A DNA stretch of 64,000 bases, from assembly GCF_900119165.1 (NCBI RefSeq), contig NZ_FPJG01000006.1, positions 2,604,001 through 2,668,000 on the forward strand. Reading direction: 5' to 3'. The notes under the pieces are model-generated. The model searched no databases, was not told where the DNA came from, and worked only from the letters and a program-made list of their open reading frames with translations. Positions 1 to 8,608 of the stretch are shown here, in pieces. The position numbers and the translations under genes were made by a program. Numbering within the stretch: the first letter of the stretch is position 1; each line of letters starts with the position of its first letter. Source of the stretch: Amycolatopsis australiensis (GTDB taxonomy: Bacteria > Actinomycetota > Actinomycetes > Mycobacteriales > Pseudonocardiaceae).

Positions 1-580
1 TGCCCGTCGCGCCGTCCAGCATCCGCCGGACCCGGCGGCGCTGCAGCCACGCGCGCACCCGGTGCACGAACAACAGCAGCAGCACCTGCCACACGACGCC
101 GAGCGCCGCGACCGTGTACGCCAGCAGCAGCGACTCGGCCAACGTCGACGACGGCGTGAGGAACTGCGGCAGCACCGACAGGTACAGCACGATCACCTTC
201 GGGTTGGTGATGTTGGACAGGAACCCTTCGCGGAACCGGCGTCCCCGCGCCGCGCGGGCGCGCCGGACGTCGTCCAGGGCCGCGTAGTCCCCGCGCCACG
301 CGCCGCGCAGTGCCTGGATGCCCAGGAACACCAGGTACGCCGCGCCGAGCCACTTCACCGTCTCGAACAGCGGCTGGTACCGGGTGATCACCGCGCCCAG
401 GCCGAGTGCCGCGGCCGTGCCCTGCAGGAAGTTGGCGACGGTGATGCCCGCGCACGCCCAGCCGCCACCGCGCGGGCCGCCGGTCAGGGCGTTCTTCAGC
501 ACCACCATCGTGTCCGGGCCGGGCATCATCGCCAGGAACGCCATCATCCCGGCGAACCCCAGGTACGTGCTCCAGGTCAT
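1..580 (-). CDS. LysE family amino-acid exporter, 3' end cut by window edge
   Basis: Membrane exporter of the LysE/RhtB family, which pumps amino acids or related small metabolites out of the cell. About 193 residues are visible from an ATG at 580, and the reading frame runs off the left edge without a stop. The family signature PGPDTMVVLKNAL follows the first membrane helix, and FLSNITNPKVIVLYLSVLPQF lies mid-protein. It is a close paralogue of the next gene upstream in the operon; the two align almost end to end, so they arose by tandem duplication. The start ATG shares one base with the TGA of the upstream copy (TGATG), so the two are translationally coupled. Substrate unknown. Confidence 0.9.
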   Translation of the reverse strand, partial: MTWSTYLGFAGMMAFLAMMPGPDTMVVLKNALTGGPRGGGWACAGITVANFLQGTAAALGLGAVITRYQPLFETVKWLGAAYLVFLGIQALRGAWRGDYAALDDVRRARAARGRRFREGFLSNITNPKVIVLYLSVLPQFLTPSSTLAESLLLAYTVAALGVVWQVLLLLFVHRVRAWLQRRRVRRMLDGATG

Positions 581-1203
581 CAGGACTCCAGTGCGAGCGC
601 GGCGCCGAAGCCGACCAGCGCGGTGCCGGTGACGCCGTCGAGCGTCCGGCGCACCCGGCGGCGGCCCAGCCAGGCGCGGACGCGGTGCACGAACAGCAGC
701 AGCGCCAGCAGCCACAGCCCGCCGAGCACGGCGACCGTGTAGGCCAGCACCAGGGAGTCCGCGACGCTCGACTTGGCCGTCAGGAACTGCGGCAGCACGG
801 AAAGGTAGAGCACCAGCACCTTCGGGTTGGTGACGTTGGAGAGGAAGCCCTCGCGGAACCGCCGGAAACCCCCGCCGCGCCGGCGCTGGACCTGCTCGAC
901 GACGTCGTACTTGCCGCGGAACGCGCCGCGCAGCGCCTGGACACCGAGGAAGACGAGGTAGGCCGCGCCGACCCACTTGAGCGCGAGGAACACCGGCTGC
1001 GACCGCGCGATCAAGACGCCGAGGCCGAGCGCCGCGGCGGTGCCCTGCAGGGCGTTGCCGGTGAAGATGCCGAGCGAGGCGAGCAGCCCGCCGCGGAACC
1101 CGCCGGAGAGCGCGTTCTTCAGCATCACCATCGTGTCCGGGCCCGGCGCGAGCACGATCAGGACCACGATGACCAGGTAACTCCCGTACACACTCCACGT
1201 CAC
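580..1203 (-). CDS. LysE family amino-acid exporter
   Basis: Complete 207-residue LysE/RhtB exporter, the usual family length, predicted with five to six membrane helices. It carries LAPGPDTMVMLKNALSGG near the N-terminus and FLSNVTNPKVLVLYLSVLPQF in the middle. It is the first gene of a two-gene minus-strand operon with the paralogue ending outside the window. The 108 bp to the divergent gene at 1312 must hold both promoters. The substrate cannot be inferred from sequence; no divergent LysR/Lrp regulator, which often reveals the substrate, is adjacent. Confidence 0.92.
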   Translation of the reverse strand: MTWSVYGSYLVIVVLIVLAPGPDTMVMLKNALSGGFRGGLLASLGIFTGNALQGTAAALGLGVLIARSQPVFLALKWVGAAYLVFLGVQALRGAFRGKYDVVEQVQRRRGGGFRRFREGFLSNVTNPKVLVLYLSVLPQFLTAKSSVADSLVLAYTVAVLGGLWLLALLLFVHRVRAWLGRRRVRRTLDGVTGTALVGFGAALALES

Positions 1204-1311
1204 GGTTACCCAAGCTAACCGACGCGGGCGGGTCGGGTCTCGCGGTTTTCCGTCACAGCGCTGCGCGCTCGGGGCTCGGCGCGGACCGGCCCGGCGGAGT
1301 AGTGTTCGGCC

Positions 1312-1818
1312 ATGTCAGCAGGCGAAATCGATCTTCTCCCCGGCGAGCGCGTGCTCTGGGCGGGGGAGCCGGTCCAGCGCCCGCTCTACGTAGCCGCGGA
1401 CGGCGTCGTCGCCCCGGCGGGACTCGTCCTCGCCGTCGCCGCGTCGTGGTTCCTCTTCGCGAAGCAGCCGGCCGGTGCGGCCATGGCCGGAACGGTCGTG
1501 GTCCTGGTGATCGGGCTCTACGGCGCGGCCGGCCGCTCGGCCGTCCGGTACCTGGCGCTCGGGCGTACGACGTACGCCGTGACGGACAGCCGGATCATCG
1601 CGCGCTCGGGCCTGTTCCGGCTGAAGGAACGCTCCACCGAGCTGGCCGGCCTGCCGGCGCCGGTCCTGAAGCCGGGGCCTTCGCGCACCGGGACGATCGC
1701 GTTCGGCCCGGGCTCGGTGACGCTGATCGGCGTCGGGGAGCCCAAGCGCGTCCGCGACCTGCTCGTCAAGGCGATCGAGGAGGCCAGGGCCCGGCAGGCC
1801 CCGCCGGCGGTCGCCTGA
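1312..1818 (+). CDS. PH-like (bPH) domain membrane protein
   Basis: A 168-residue protein with an N-terminal LLPGERVLWAGEP motif, two hydrophobic helices (about residues 28-50 and 58-75), then YAVTDSRIIARSGLFRL, typical of bacterial PH-like membrane proteins of the DUF304/YdbS type. These sit in the cytoplasmic membrane with a soluble PH-fold face; their roles are mostly undefined. It is a single gene, divergent from the lysE pair and 84 bp before meaA. Function is not assigned beyond fold. Confidence 0.75.
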   Translation: MSAGEIDLLPGERVLWAGEPVQRPLYVAADGVVAPAGLVLAVAASWFLFAKQPAGAAMAGTVVVLVIGLYGAAGRSAVRYLALGRTTYAVTDSRIIARSGLFRLKERSTELAGLPAPVLKPGPSRTGTIAFGPGSVTLIGVGEPKRVRDLLVKAIEEARARQAPPAVA

Positions 1819-1856
1819 ACCACCCGGACGTGTCGGATTCCACTGCCACCGTAAGT

Positions 1857-1868
1857 TACCGGTCGGTA
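1857..1868. promoter_or_regulatory. Palindrome TACCGGTCGGTA upstream of meaA
   Basis: A TACCG-GT-CGGTA inverted repeat lies 35 bp before the meaA GTG start, in the 84-bp gap after the PH-like gene. Its size and symmetry suit a TetR-family operator, but no cognate regulator gene is adjacent. Confidence 0.45.
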
Positions 1869-1902
1869 CACTCGACGAAACGTCCACCGCCGGAGGTGCC
1901 CA

Positions 1903-3918
1903 GTGCCGTACCCAACGGACCGCGAGCGAGACCGACCGTGGGTGATGCGGACCTACGCGGGGCACTCCTCCGCGGCCGCGTCGAACGAGCTCTACCGGCG
2001 CAACCTCGCGAAGGGCCAGACCGGGCTTTCGGTCGCCTTCGACCTGCCCACCCAGACCGGCTACGACCCCGACCACCCGCTCTCCCGCGGTGAGGTCGGC
2101 AAGGTCGGCGTGCCCGTGTCGCACATCGGCGACATGCGCCGGCTCTTCGACGGCATCCCGCTCGCCGAAGCCAATACGTCGATGACGATCAACGCGCCGG
2201 CCATGTGGCTGCTCGCGCTGTACGTCTCCGTGGCGCGTGAGCAAGCCGAAGCCGAGGGCCGGGACGTCGACGAAGTCCTCGCCAAGCTCACCGGCACCAC
2301 GCAGAACGACATCATCAAGGAGTACCTGTCCCGCGGGACCTACATCTTCCCGCCCGGGCCGAGCCTGCGGCTGATCACCGACGTGATCGCGTGGACCGTG
2401 CACCACGTGCCGAAGTGGAACCCGATCAACATCTGCAGCTACCACCTGCAGGAAGCGGGCGCGACACCGACGCAGGAAGTCGCGTACGCGCTGTGCACCG
2501 CGATCGCCGTGCTCGACGCCGTCCGCGACTCCGGGCAGGTCGGCGAGGCCGACATGGCCAAGGTCGTCGCGCGGATCTCGTTCTTCGTCAACGCCGGCGT
2601 CCGGTTCGTCGAAGAGATGTCGAAGATGCGCGCGTTCACCGCGCTCTGGGACGAGCTGACGCGGGACCGCTACGGCGTCACGGATCCGAAGGCACGGCGG
2701 CTGCGCTACGGCGTCCAGGTCAACTCGCTCGGCCTCACCGAAGCTCAGCCGGAGAACAACGTCCAGCGGATCGTGCTCGAGATGCTGGCCGTGTCGCTCT
2801 CGCGCGGCGCGCGCGCCCGCGCGATCCAGCTGCCCGCGTGGAACGAAGCCCTCGGGCTGCCCCGGCCGTGGGACCAGCAGTGGGCGCTGCGGATGCAGCA
2901 GGTGCTCGCGTTCGAGACGGACCTGCTGGAGTACGAGGACATCTTCGACGGCTCGCACGTCATCCAGGCCAAGGTCGACGAGATCATGACCGGCGCGCGC
3001 GAGGAGATCGCCCGCGTGCAGGACCTCGGCGGCGCGGTCGCCGCGGTCGAGAGCGGCTACATGAAGTCGCAGCTGGTCACCTCGCTGGCCGAGTACCGCC
3101 GCGGCGTCGAGAACGGCGAGCGGATCCTCGTCGGGGTCAACAAGTTCGAGACGACCGAGCCGTCGCCGCTGCAGGCCGAGGGCGCGAAGGCGATCGAGAC
3201 GATCGACCCCGCCGTCGAGAAGGCTGCCGTCACCGCGATCGAGGAGTGGCGCGCGCGGCGCGACAACGACGCCGTCGAGCGGTCGCTGGCCGCACTGAAG
3301 GAACGCGCGCGGACGACGGAAAACCTCTTCGAGGCCACTGTGGACTGTGCGCGGGCCGGGGTGACCACCGGCGAGTGGGCCGGCGCGCTGCGCGAGGTGT
3401 TCGGCGAATACCGGGCGCCCACCGGGGTTTCCGCGGCCGCCGCGGGCGGTGGTGATCCGGAGCTGGAGCGCGTCCGCTCGCGGGTCCGGGAGACCGAAGC
3501 CGAGCTGGGCGAGCGGCTGCGGATCCTGGTCGGCAAGCCGGGGCTCGACGGGCACTCCAACGGCGCCGAGCAGGTCGCCGTCCGGGCGCGCGACGTCGGC
3601 TTCGAGGTCGTCTACCAGGGCATCCGGCTCACGCCCGAACAGATCGTCGCCGCCGCGGTGCAGGAAGGCGTGCACGTCGTGGGGCTCTCGGTGCTCTCCG
3701 GCTCGCACCTGGAAGTCGTCCCGCACGTCGTCGACGGCCTGCGCGCGGCGGGCGCGGGCGACGTGCCGGTGATCGTCGGCGGGATCATCCCGCCGGACGA
3801 CGCCGCGCTGCTCACCGAACGCGGCATCGCCCGGGTGTTCACGCCCAAGGACTACGAGCTGACGGAGATCATGGACGGCATCGTCTCGCTGGTCCGGGAG
3901 CGCCACGGCCTCAGCTGA
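1903..3918 (+). CDS. meaA: Ethylmalonyl-CoA mutase (MeaA), coenzyme B12 dependent
   Basis: Adenosylcobalamin-dependent acyl-CoA mutase of the MeaA type, which converts ethylmalonyl-CoA to methylsuccinyl-CoA in the ethylmalonyl-CoA pathway of acetate and C4 metabolism. The 671 residues hold both family parts: a TIM-barrel substrate domain (AFDLPTQTGYDPDHP, TTQNDIIKEYLSRGTY) and a C-terminal B12 domain with KPGLDGHSNG at residues 545-554, where His551 is the lower cobalt ligand. The KPGLDGHSNG variant and single-chain length favour MeaA over methylmalonyl-CoA mutase. GTG start with GGAGGTG just upstream. No crotonyl-CoA carboxylase/reductase gene, its usual pathway partner, is in the window. 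Its 3' end overlaps the convergent hydrolase gene by 8 bp. Confidence 0.92.
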   Translation: MPYPTDRERDRPWVMRTYAGHSSAAASNELYRRNLAKGQTGLSVAFDLPTQTGYDPDHPLSRGEVGKVGVPVSHIGDMRRLFDGIPLAEANTSMTINAPAMWLLALYVSVAREQAEAEGRDVDEVLAKLTGTTQNDIIKEYLSRGTYIFPPGPSLRLITDVIAWTVHHVPKWNPINICSYHLQEAGATPTQEVAYALCTAIAVLDAVRDSGQVGEADMAKVVARISFFVNAGVRFVEEMSKMRAFTALWDELTRDRYGVTDPKARRLRYGVQVNSLGLTEAQPENNVQRIVLEMLAVSLSRGARARAIQLPAWNEALGLPRPWDQQWALRMQQVLAFETDLLEYEDIFDGSHVIQAKVDEIMTGAREEIARVQDLGGAVAAVESGYMKSQLVTSLAEYRRGVENGERILVGVNKFETTEPSPLQAEGAKAIETIDPAVEKAAVTAIEEWRARRDNDAVERSLAALKERARTTENLFEATVDCARAGVTTGEWAGALREVFGEYRAPTGVSAAAAGGGDPELERVRSRVRETEAELGERLRILVGKPGLDGHSNGAEQVAVRARDVGFEVVYQGIRLTPEQIVAAAVQEGVHVVGLSVLSGSHLEVVPHVVDGLRAAGAGDVPVIVGGIIPPDDAALLTERGIARVFTPKDYELTEIMDGIVSLVRERHGLS

Positions 3919-4453
3919 GGCCGGCCAGGATGTCCTTCGTGGACTTCACGGTGGCGAACTGGTTCGCCAGGTTCGCCGCCGTGACGCGGTACAGCTCGTC
4001 CGCGCTCGCCTCCGGCAGGTCGAACGTGAACGTGGCGTCGAGCGCGAAAGTCACGTCGTAGCCGAGGTTCCCGCCCATCCGCGCGGTGGTCTCGCAGCAG
4101 AAGTTCGTCTGGATTCCCGCGAGGACGAAGCTGGCGATCCCGCGCTTGCGCAGCCACGCGTCGAGGTCGACGTCGCCGAGGAACGCCGAGTTGACCTGCT
4201 TGCCGAACACGAGGTCCGGCCGGGCGCCGTCGAGTTCGGGCTTGAAGTCGTTGCCGGGCTGCCCGGGCCGCAGCGGCGAGTCCGGCTTGGGGGAGTCGTG
4301 GTGCACGAGCACCACCGGCAGCCGCCGCTCCTGCCAGGCGTCGAGCAACGCCTTGATGTTCGCTTCGGCGCCCGGGTTGTTGCGCGGGCCCCAGAACCCA
4401 GGGTCGTCGAACCCGCGCTGGACGTCGATGAGGATGAGTGCCGTTTCGGTCAT
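3911..4453 (-). CDS. Isochorismatase-family cysteine hydrolase
   Basis: A 180-residue cysteine hydrolase of the isochorismatase/nicotinamidase superfamily. The catalytic triad is readable as Asp10 (ALILIDVQ), Lys85 (VFGKQVNSAF) and Cys119 (GIQTNFCCETTAR). The family hydrolyses amide or enol-ether bonds in small molecules; the substrate here is unknown. It diverges from a GlxA/AraC regulator 71 bp away. This pairing of a DJ-1/AraC regulator with an isochorismatase-like hydrolase is common in actinomycetes and suggests the regulator controls it. Confidence 0.88.
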   Translation of the reverse strand: MTETALILIDVQRGFDDPGFWGPRNNPGAEANIKALLDAWQERRLPVVLVHHDSPKPDSPLRPGQPGNDFKPELDGARPDLVFGKQVNSAFLGDVDLDAWLRKRGIASFVLAGIQTNFCCETTARMGGNLGYDVTFALDATFTFDLPEASADELYRVTAANLANQFATVKSTKDILAGLS

Positions 4454-4524
4454 GGCGTCGAGTTTCGCGGCCTTTCCCCGCGCCGGGGAGTGGCAGAAGA
4501 CGCGCGATGCGGTACTTTCCTGCC

Positions 4525-5508
4525 ATGCGCACCATCGGCGTCCTGCTGCTGCCGGGCACCCGGATGTTCGACCTCGCGGTGCTCGGCGAGGTCTGGGGCC
4601 AGGACCGCACCGACAGCGGGATCGGCCCGTTCACCGTGCGGCTGTGCAGCCCGGGCCGGGTGCGCACGGCCGTGTCGCCGTTCGGGGAGGTCGCGGCGAC
4701 GCACGGGCTCGCCGGGCTCGACGGCTGCGACCTCGTGCTGGCGCCGGGCCGTGACGACCCGCCGGCCCCGGTCCCGGCCGCCGCCGTCGCCGCGCTGCGC
4801 CGGGCCCACCGGGAGGGACGGACGGTCGCCGGGCTGTGCTCGGGCGCGTTCACCCTGGCCGCCGCCGGCCTGCTCGACGGCCGTCCGGCGACCACGCACT
4901 GGCGTGACCTCGACGACCTGGCCCGCGTCGCGCCGCGGGCGATGTTGCGGCGTGACGTGCTCTACACCGACGACGGCGGCGTCCTGACGTCCGCGGGCGT
5001 CGTCGGCGGCCTCGATCTCTGCCTGTACCTGGTCCGCCGCGACCACGGCGCGGACGTCGCCGCCGCCCTCGCGCGCCGGCTCGTGATGCCGCCGGCGCGG
5101 GAAGGCGGGCAGCGGCAGTACGTCGACACGCCGCTGCCGCCGGTCGCCGCCCAGCCGGGCGTGGCGTCCACAATGGACTGGGCGCTGGCCCGGCTCGGCT
5201 CCGGGATCGGCGTCGAGGACCTGGCCGGGCACGCCCGGATGAGCGAGCGGACGTTCCACCGCGAGTTCGCCGCGGCGACCGGCGTGACCCCGGGCCGCTG
5301 GCTGCGCGTGCAGCGCGTCCGGTACGCGCAGCGGCTGCTGGAGACGACGTCACTGCCGGTCGAGCGCGTGGCGGAGCGGTCAGGGCTGGGCACAGCGGCC
5401 AACCTGCGGCGGCGGATGCGCGCCGAAGTCGGCGTCGGCCCGGACAGCTATCGGCGCACCTTTCGAAGTACTACCTCCACCTTCCTCCCCACCGCCGCCC
5501 TCAACTGA
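4525..5508 (+). CDS. GlxA family transcriptional regulator (DJ-1/PfpI + AraC HTH)
   Basis: A 327-residue regulator with an N-terminal DJ-1/PfpI-like domain (GLCSGAFTLAAAGLLDGR, with the nucleophile-elbow Cys) and a C-terminal AraC helix-turn-helix pair (about residues 220-315). The start is taken as the ATG giving MRTIGVLLLPGTRMFDLAVL; an in-frame ATG 18 bp upstream is possible. It is divergent from the isochorismatase-family hydrolase, its likely target. The last codons and stop lie inside the first copy of a 54-bp tandem repeat, so the C-terminal tail (TSTFLPTAALN) is repeat-encoded rather than conserved. Confidence 0.88.
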   Translation: MRTIGVLLLPGTRMFDLAVLGEVWGQDRTDSGIGPFTVRLCSPGRVRTAVSPFGEVAATHGLAGLDGCDLVLAPGRDDPPAPVPAAAVAALRRAHREGRTVAGLCSGAFTLAAAGLLDGRPATTHWRDLDDLARVAPRAMLRRDVLYTDDGGVLTSAGVVGGLDLCLYLVRRDHGADVAAALARRLVMPPAREGGQRQYVDTPLPPVAAQPGVASTMDWALARLGSGIGVEDLAGHARMSERTFHREFAAATGVTPGRWLRVQRVRYAQRLLETTSLPVERVAERSGLGTAANLRRRMRAEVGVGPDSYRRTFRSTTSTFLPTAALN

Positions 5509-5579
5509 GGCGCTTCGCGCCGCTGGACCTCCATTGTCCTCCCCACCGCCGCCCTCAACTGAGGCGCTTCGCGCCGCTG
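5473..5579 (+). repeat. Two-copy 54-bp tandem repeat
   Basis: Copies at 5473-5526 and 5527-5579 share a 43-bp identical core (5483-5525 and 5537-5579). The first copy contains the stop codon of the AraC gene; the second ends 12 bp before the crotonase start. Each copy contains a small GGCGC-TTC-GCGCC hairpin that could act as a weak terminator. Confidence 0.9.
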
Positions 5580-5591
5580 TACCTTCAGAGC

Positions 5592-6365
5592 ATGACCGAG
5601 TACGAACACATCCTGGTCAAGCGCGACGGCGACACCGTCACGATCACGATGAACCGCGCGGCGCGGCGCAACTCGCTGTCCGCGGACCACCTGGCCGAGC
5701 TGCTGGCCGCGTTCCGCGAGGCGGGGACGTCCGACGCGACCGGCATCGTGCTGGCCGGCGCCGGCCCGGTGTTCTCCGCCGGGCACGACTTCGGCGACGT
5801 CGCCGCGCGCGGCCTCATGGGCGTGCGCGAGCTGCTGACGCTGTGCACGGACCTGATGAAGACGATGCAGTCGGTGCCCCAGGTCGTCATCGCGCGGGTG
5901 CACGGCCTGGCGACGGCGGCGGGCTGCCAGCTGGTGGCGTCGTGCGACCTGGCCGTCGCGGCCGAGTCGGCGGGCTTCGCGCTGCCCGGCGGCAAGGGCG
6001 GCTGGTTCTGCCACACCCCCGCGGTCCCGGTGGCGCGCTCGATCGGCCGCAAGCGGCTGATGGAGCTGGCGCTGACCGGCGACGTCGTCGACGCGGCCAC
6101 GGCCCTCGACTGGGGCCTGGTCAACCGCGTGGTGCCGGACGACCAGCTCGACGACGCCGTCGCGGAGCTGCTCGCGCGGGCGACGCGGGGCAGCCGCGCG
6201 AGCAAGGCGATGGGCAAGGTGACGCTGTACGCCCAGCTCGACCGGCCGGAGGCCGATGCGTACGCGATCGCGCTCGAGGTGATGGCCGCGGCGTCCCAGC
6301 TGCCCGGCGCCCGCGAAGGCATGGCGGCGTTCCTGGAGAAGCGCAAGCCCTCCTGGCCCGACTGA
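5592..6365 (+). CDS. Enoyl-CoA hydratase/isomerase family protein (ECHDC3-like)
   Basis: A 257-residue crotonase-fold protein. It has the oxyanion-hole elements FSAGHDFGD and HGLATAAGCQLVASCDLAVA. The second block matches the ECHDC3-like subgroup, where the two catalytic glutamates of true enoyl-CoA hydratases are not evident, so the reaction is uncertain. It is followed by a TetR gene in the same direction (61 bp to the regulator's start). Likely acts on an acyl-CoA in fatty or branched-chain acid metabolism. Confidence 0.85.
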   Translation: MTEYEHILVKRDGDTVTITMNRAARRNSLSADHLAELLAAFREAGTSDATGIVLAGAGPVFSAGHDFGDVAARGLMGVRELLTLCTDLMKTMQSVPQVVIARVHGLATAAGCQLVASCDLAVAAESAGFALPGGKGGWFCHTPAVPVARSIGRKRLMELALTGDVVDAATALDWGLVNRVVPDDQLDDAVAELLARATRGSRASKAMGKVTLYAQLDRPEADAYAIALEVMAAASQLPGAREGMAAFLEKRKPSWPD

Positions 6366-6412
6366 ACCAGGCCCCGTGTCGCAGCGGGTTTTCCTCGTGG
6401 CCGCCGGCCATA

Positions 6413-6430
6413 CCATACGGTACGGTATGG
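6413..6430. promoter_or_regulatory. Operator-like palindrome covering the TetR start codon
   Basis: CCATAC at 6413-6418 and GTATGG at 6425-6430 form an inverted repeat with a 6-nt spacer; the wider segment ATACCATACGGTACGGTATGG also holds repeated TACGG units. The likely ATG of the TetR gene (6427) is inside the right arm. There is no Shine-Dalgarno motif ahead, so transcription may be leaderless and autoregulated. Confidence 0.6.
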
Positions 6431-6933
6431 CCATGGCGGGCAAACGGGACTGGCTGGACGCGGGGTTGGTGCTGCTCGCGGAACAGGGCGCGCCGTCGGT
6501 GACCATCGAGCGGCTGGCCGAGCGGCTCGGGCTGTCGAAGGGCTCCTTCTACCACCACTTCAAGGGCATGACCGGCTACCGCACCGCGTTGCTCGAACAC
6601 TTCGAAGCCGAGCGCACCACGCGGTTCGTCGAGCAGGCCGAAGCGGCGGCGGACGACCGGCTGGACGCGCTGCTGAAGCTCGTCCTCGCGCCGGGCCCCG
6701 GGCCGGAGCTGGAAATCGCCGTCCGGGCGTGGGCGTCGCAGGACGCCGAAGCGCGAGCGGTCCAGGAGCGCGTCGACCGCACCCGCGTGGCCTACCTGAC
6801 CGAGATCACCGGCGACGCGGATCTCGCGCAGGCGCTGTACCTGATCGTCGTCGGCGCCGGGCAGGTCGTGCCGCCGCTGTCCGGACGGCGGCTCAAGAAC
6901 GCGCTGGAACTCGTGCTGGGGAGGCGGAAATGA
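6427..6933 (+). CDS. TetR/AcrR family transcriptional regulator
   Basis: A 168-residue one-component repressor. The N-terminal HTH is clear (VTIERLAERLGLSKGSFYHHF) and the rest is a helical ligand domain. Start chosen at ATG 6427 (MAMAGKRDWL); ATG 6433 is equally possible. Both lie in or against the palindrome at 6413-6430, so self-repression is likely. The stop overlaps the start of the DUF2867 gene (ATGA), so the two are co-translated and the regulator probably controls that gene and perhaps the crotonase upstream. Confidence 0.9.
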   Translation: MAMAGKRDWLDAGLVLLAEQGAPSVTIERLAERLGLSKGSFYHHFKGMTGYRTALLEHFEAERTTRFVEQAEAAADDRLDALLKLVLAPGPGPELEIAVRAWASQDAEARAVQERVDRTRVAYLTEITGDADLAQALYLIVVGAGQVVPPLSGRRLKNALELVLGRRK

Positions 6934-7394
6934 CCGAGCCGTTCGCCGCGGGCGCCGACTACGTCGAGTTCGAGGAGATCGAGAGCGAGAACAGCCTGCG
7001 CGAGTTCGTCGCGGGCGTGTTCAGCTGGTCGCCGCCGTGGGTGAAGGTGCTCTTCGGTGCCCGGTACCTGCTCGCCAAGGCATTGCGCCTGGACACCGCG
7101 TCCGTTCCGCGCAGCGGCCGCCTGCGCCCCGAGGACGTCGGGTTCACGCCCGGCGACCGCGTCGCGTTCTTCACCGTCCGGGCCGGCGATCCCGAGCGGT
7201 ACCTGGTCGCGGGTGTCGACGACAGTCACCTGACCGGGTACCTGACGGTCGAAGCCGTGCCCCGCGGGTTCCGGCTGGGAACGCTCGTGCACTTCCACAA
7301 CCGCGTCGGCCCGGCCTACTTCGCGCTGATCAAGCCGTTCCACCGCCTGGTGATCCGCGGAATGCTCAAGGCCGGTGCCGCTCGGCCAGCATGA
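6930..7394 (+). CDS. DUF2867 domain-containing protein
   Basis: A 154-residue protein whose second half (FFTVRAGDPERYLVAGVDDSHLTGYL, then VHFHNRVGPAYFALIKPFHRLVI) matches the DUF2867 pattern. The family has no settled biochemical role. The ATG overlaps the TetR stop by 4 bp, with AGGCGG upstream in the TetR reading frame. Its 3' end overlaps the convergent NUDIX gene by 29 bp. Confidence 0.8.
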   Translation: MTEPFAAGADYVEFEEIESENSLREFVAGVFSWSPPWVKVLFGARYLLAKALRLDTASVPRSGRLRPEDVGFTPGDRVAFFTVRAGDPERYLVAGVDDSHLTGYLTVEAVPRGFRLGTLVHFHNRVGPAYFALIKPFHRLVIRGMLKAGAARPA

Positions 7395-7911
7395 GCTGCG
7401 CCCACGCGGCGATCGACTGCGCGTCGGTGATCTCGCCGGCGAGGATCATCTTCTCGACGTCCGCGCGCGCGAACCACGCGCTGCGCATGTCCTGCTCTTC
7501 GTGCTCGCGCTCCGGCTCGCCCTCGGTGATGCCGGTGGCGAGGAACACCCAGCCGCGCTGGCTGCTCATCCCGGCCGCGACGTCCAGCCTGCCGAGCACG
7601 GTCATCGAGCCGGCGCGCAGGCCCGTCTCCTCGCGCAGCTCGCGCGCGGCCAGCTCGGCCGGCGGCAGGTCGGCCAGGTCCGGCGCGGTGCCCTGCGGGA
7701 ACTCCCAGCGCCGCTCGCCGAGCGGGTAGCGGAACTGCTCGACCAGCCGGAACCGGTCGCCGTCCTGCGCGATGACCAGCGCGTAGTCCGGCTTGTCGAT
7801 CACGCCGTAGATGCCCGGCGAGCCGTCGGGGCGGCGGATGTCGTCCTCCCGCACGGTCATCCAGTTGTTCCGGTACACCTCGCGGGACGCGACACGCTGA
7901 ATGGGGTCCAC
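7366..7911 (-). CDS. NUDIX hydrolase, ADP-ribose pyrophosphatase-like
   Basis: A 181-residue NUDIX enzyme. The box runs from [20 protein letters not shown] into EETGLRAG, with the REXXEE metal-binding core intact (RELREETGL). The N-terminal strand-rich part and the [17 protein letters not shown] stretch before the box are typical of ADP-ribose/NDP-sugar pyrophosphatases. GTG start. It diverges from nucS with 37 bp between the starts. Confidence 0.88.
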   Translation of the reverse strand: MDPIQRVASREVYRNNWMTVREDDIRRPDGSPGIYGVIDKPDYALVIAQDGDRFRLVEQFRYPLGERRWEFPQGTAPDLADLPPAELAARELREETGLRAGSMTVLGRLDVAAGMSSQRGWVFLATGITEGEPEREHEEQDMRSAWFARADVEKMILAGEITDAQSIAAWAQLMLAERHRP

Positions 7912-7948
7912 GCGCCCAGTATCACCGACCCTGTCCTACCCTCCTCGG

Positions 7949-8608
7949 GTGCGTCTCGTGATCGCGCGGTGCCAGGTCGACTACGCCGGCCGGCTGACCG
8001 CCCACCTGCCGATGGCCACCCGCCTGCTGCTCGTGAAGTCCGACGGCTCGGTGTCGGTCCACTCCGACGACCGCGCGTACAAGCCGTTGAACTGGATGAG
8101 CCCGCCGTGCTGGCTCATCGAGGACGGCAAGCTCTGGATCGTCGAGAACAAGCAGGGCGAGAAGCTGGTGATCTCCATCGAGGAGATCTACCACGACCAC
8201 GCCCAGGAGCTGGGCGCGGAACCGGGCCTGCAGAAGGACGGCGTCGAGGCGCACCTGCAGGAGCTGCTGGCCGAGCACATCAAGACCCTCGGCGACGGCT
8301 ACACGCTGGTCCGCCGCGAGTACCCGACGGCGATCGGCCCGGTGGACATCATGGCCCGCGACGCGGAGGGCCGCTCGGTCGCGGTGGAGATCAAGCGCCG
8401 CGGCGAGATCGACGGCGTCGAGCAGCTGACGCGGTATCTCGAGCTGCTCAACCGCGACCCGTTGCTGGCACCGGTGCAGGGCGTGTTCGCGGCCCAGATC
8501 ATCAAGCCGCAGGCCCGCACGCTGGCGGAGGACCGCGGAATCCGCTGCCTGACCCTGGACTACGACCAGCTGCGCGGCATCGAGTCCGACGAGTTCCGGC
8601 TCTTCTGA
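7949..8608 (+). CDS. nucS: Mismatch repair endonuclease NucS/EndoMS
   Basis: NucS makes double-strand cuts at G-T, G-G and T-T mismatches and replaces MutS/MutL in most actinobacteria. The 219 residues start at GTG with [21 protein letters not shown], a conserved N-terminus. The C-terminal RecB-like nuclease motif is visible: Asp133 (GPVDIMARD), Glu147 and Lys149 ([11 protein letters not shown]). The last residues EFRLF resemble the clamp-binding tail known for this protein. The in-frame ATG 48 bp upstream is rejected because it would add a non-conserved leader and overlap the divergent NUDIX gene. Confidence 0.95.
   Translation: MRLVIARCQVDYAGRLTAHLPMATRLLLVKSDGSVSVHSDDRAYKPLNWMSPPCWLIEDGKLWIVENKQGEKLVISIEEIYHDHAQELGAEPGLQKDGVEAHLQELLAEHIKTLGDGYTLVRREYPTAIGPVDIMARDAEGRSVAVEIKRRGEIDGVEQLTRYLELLNRDPLLAPVQGVFAAQIIKPQARTLAEDRGIRCLTLDYDQLRGIESDEFRLF

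Noticed and set aside
1315..3906. Long minus-strand open frame opposite the PH-like gene and meaA
   Set aside because: Antisense shadow of two convincing genes; no recognisable domain or ribosome-binding site.
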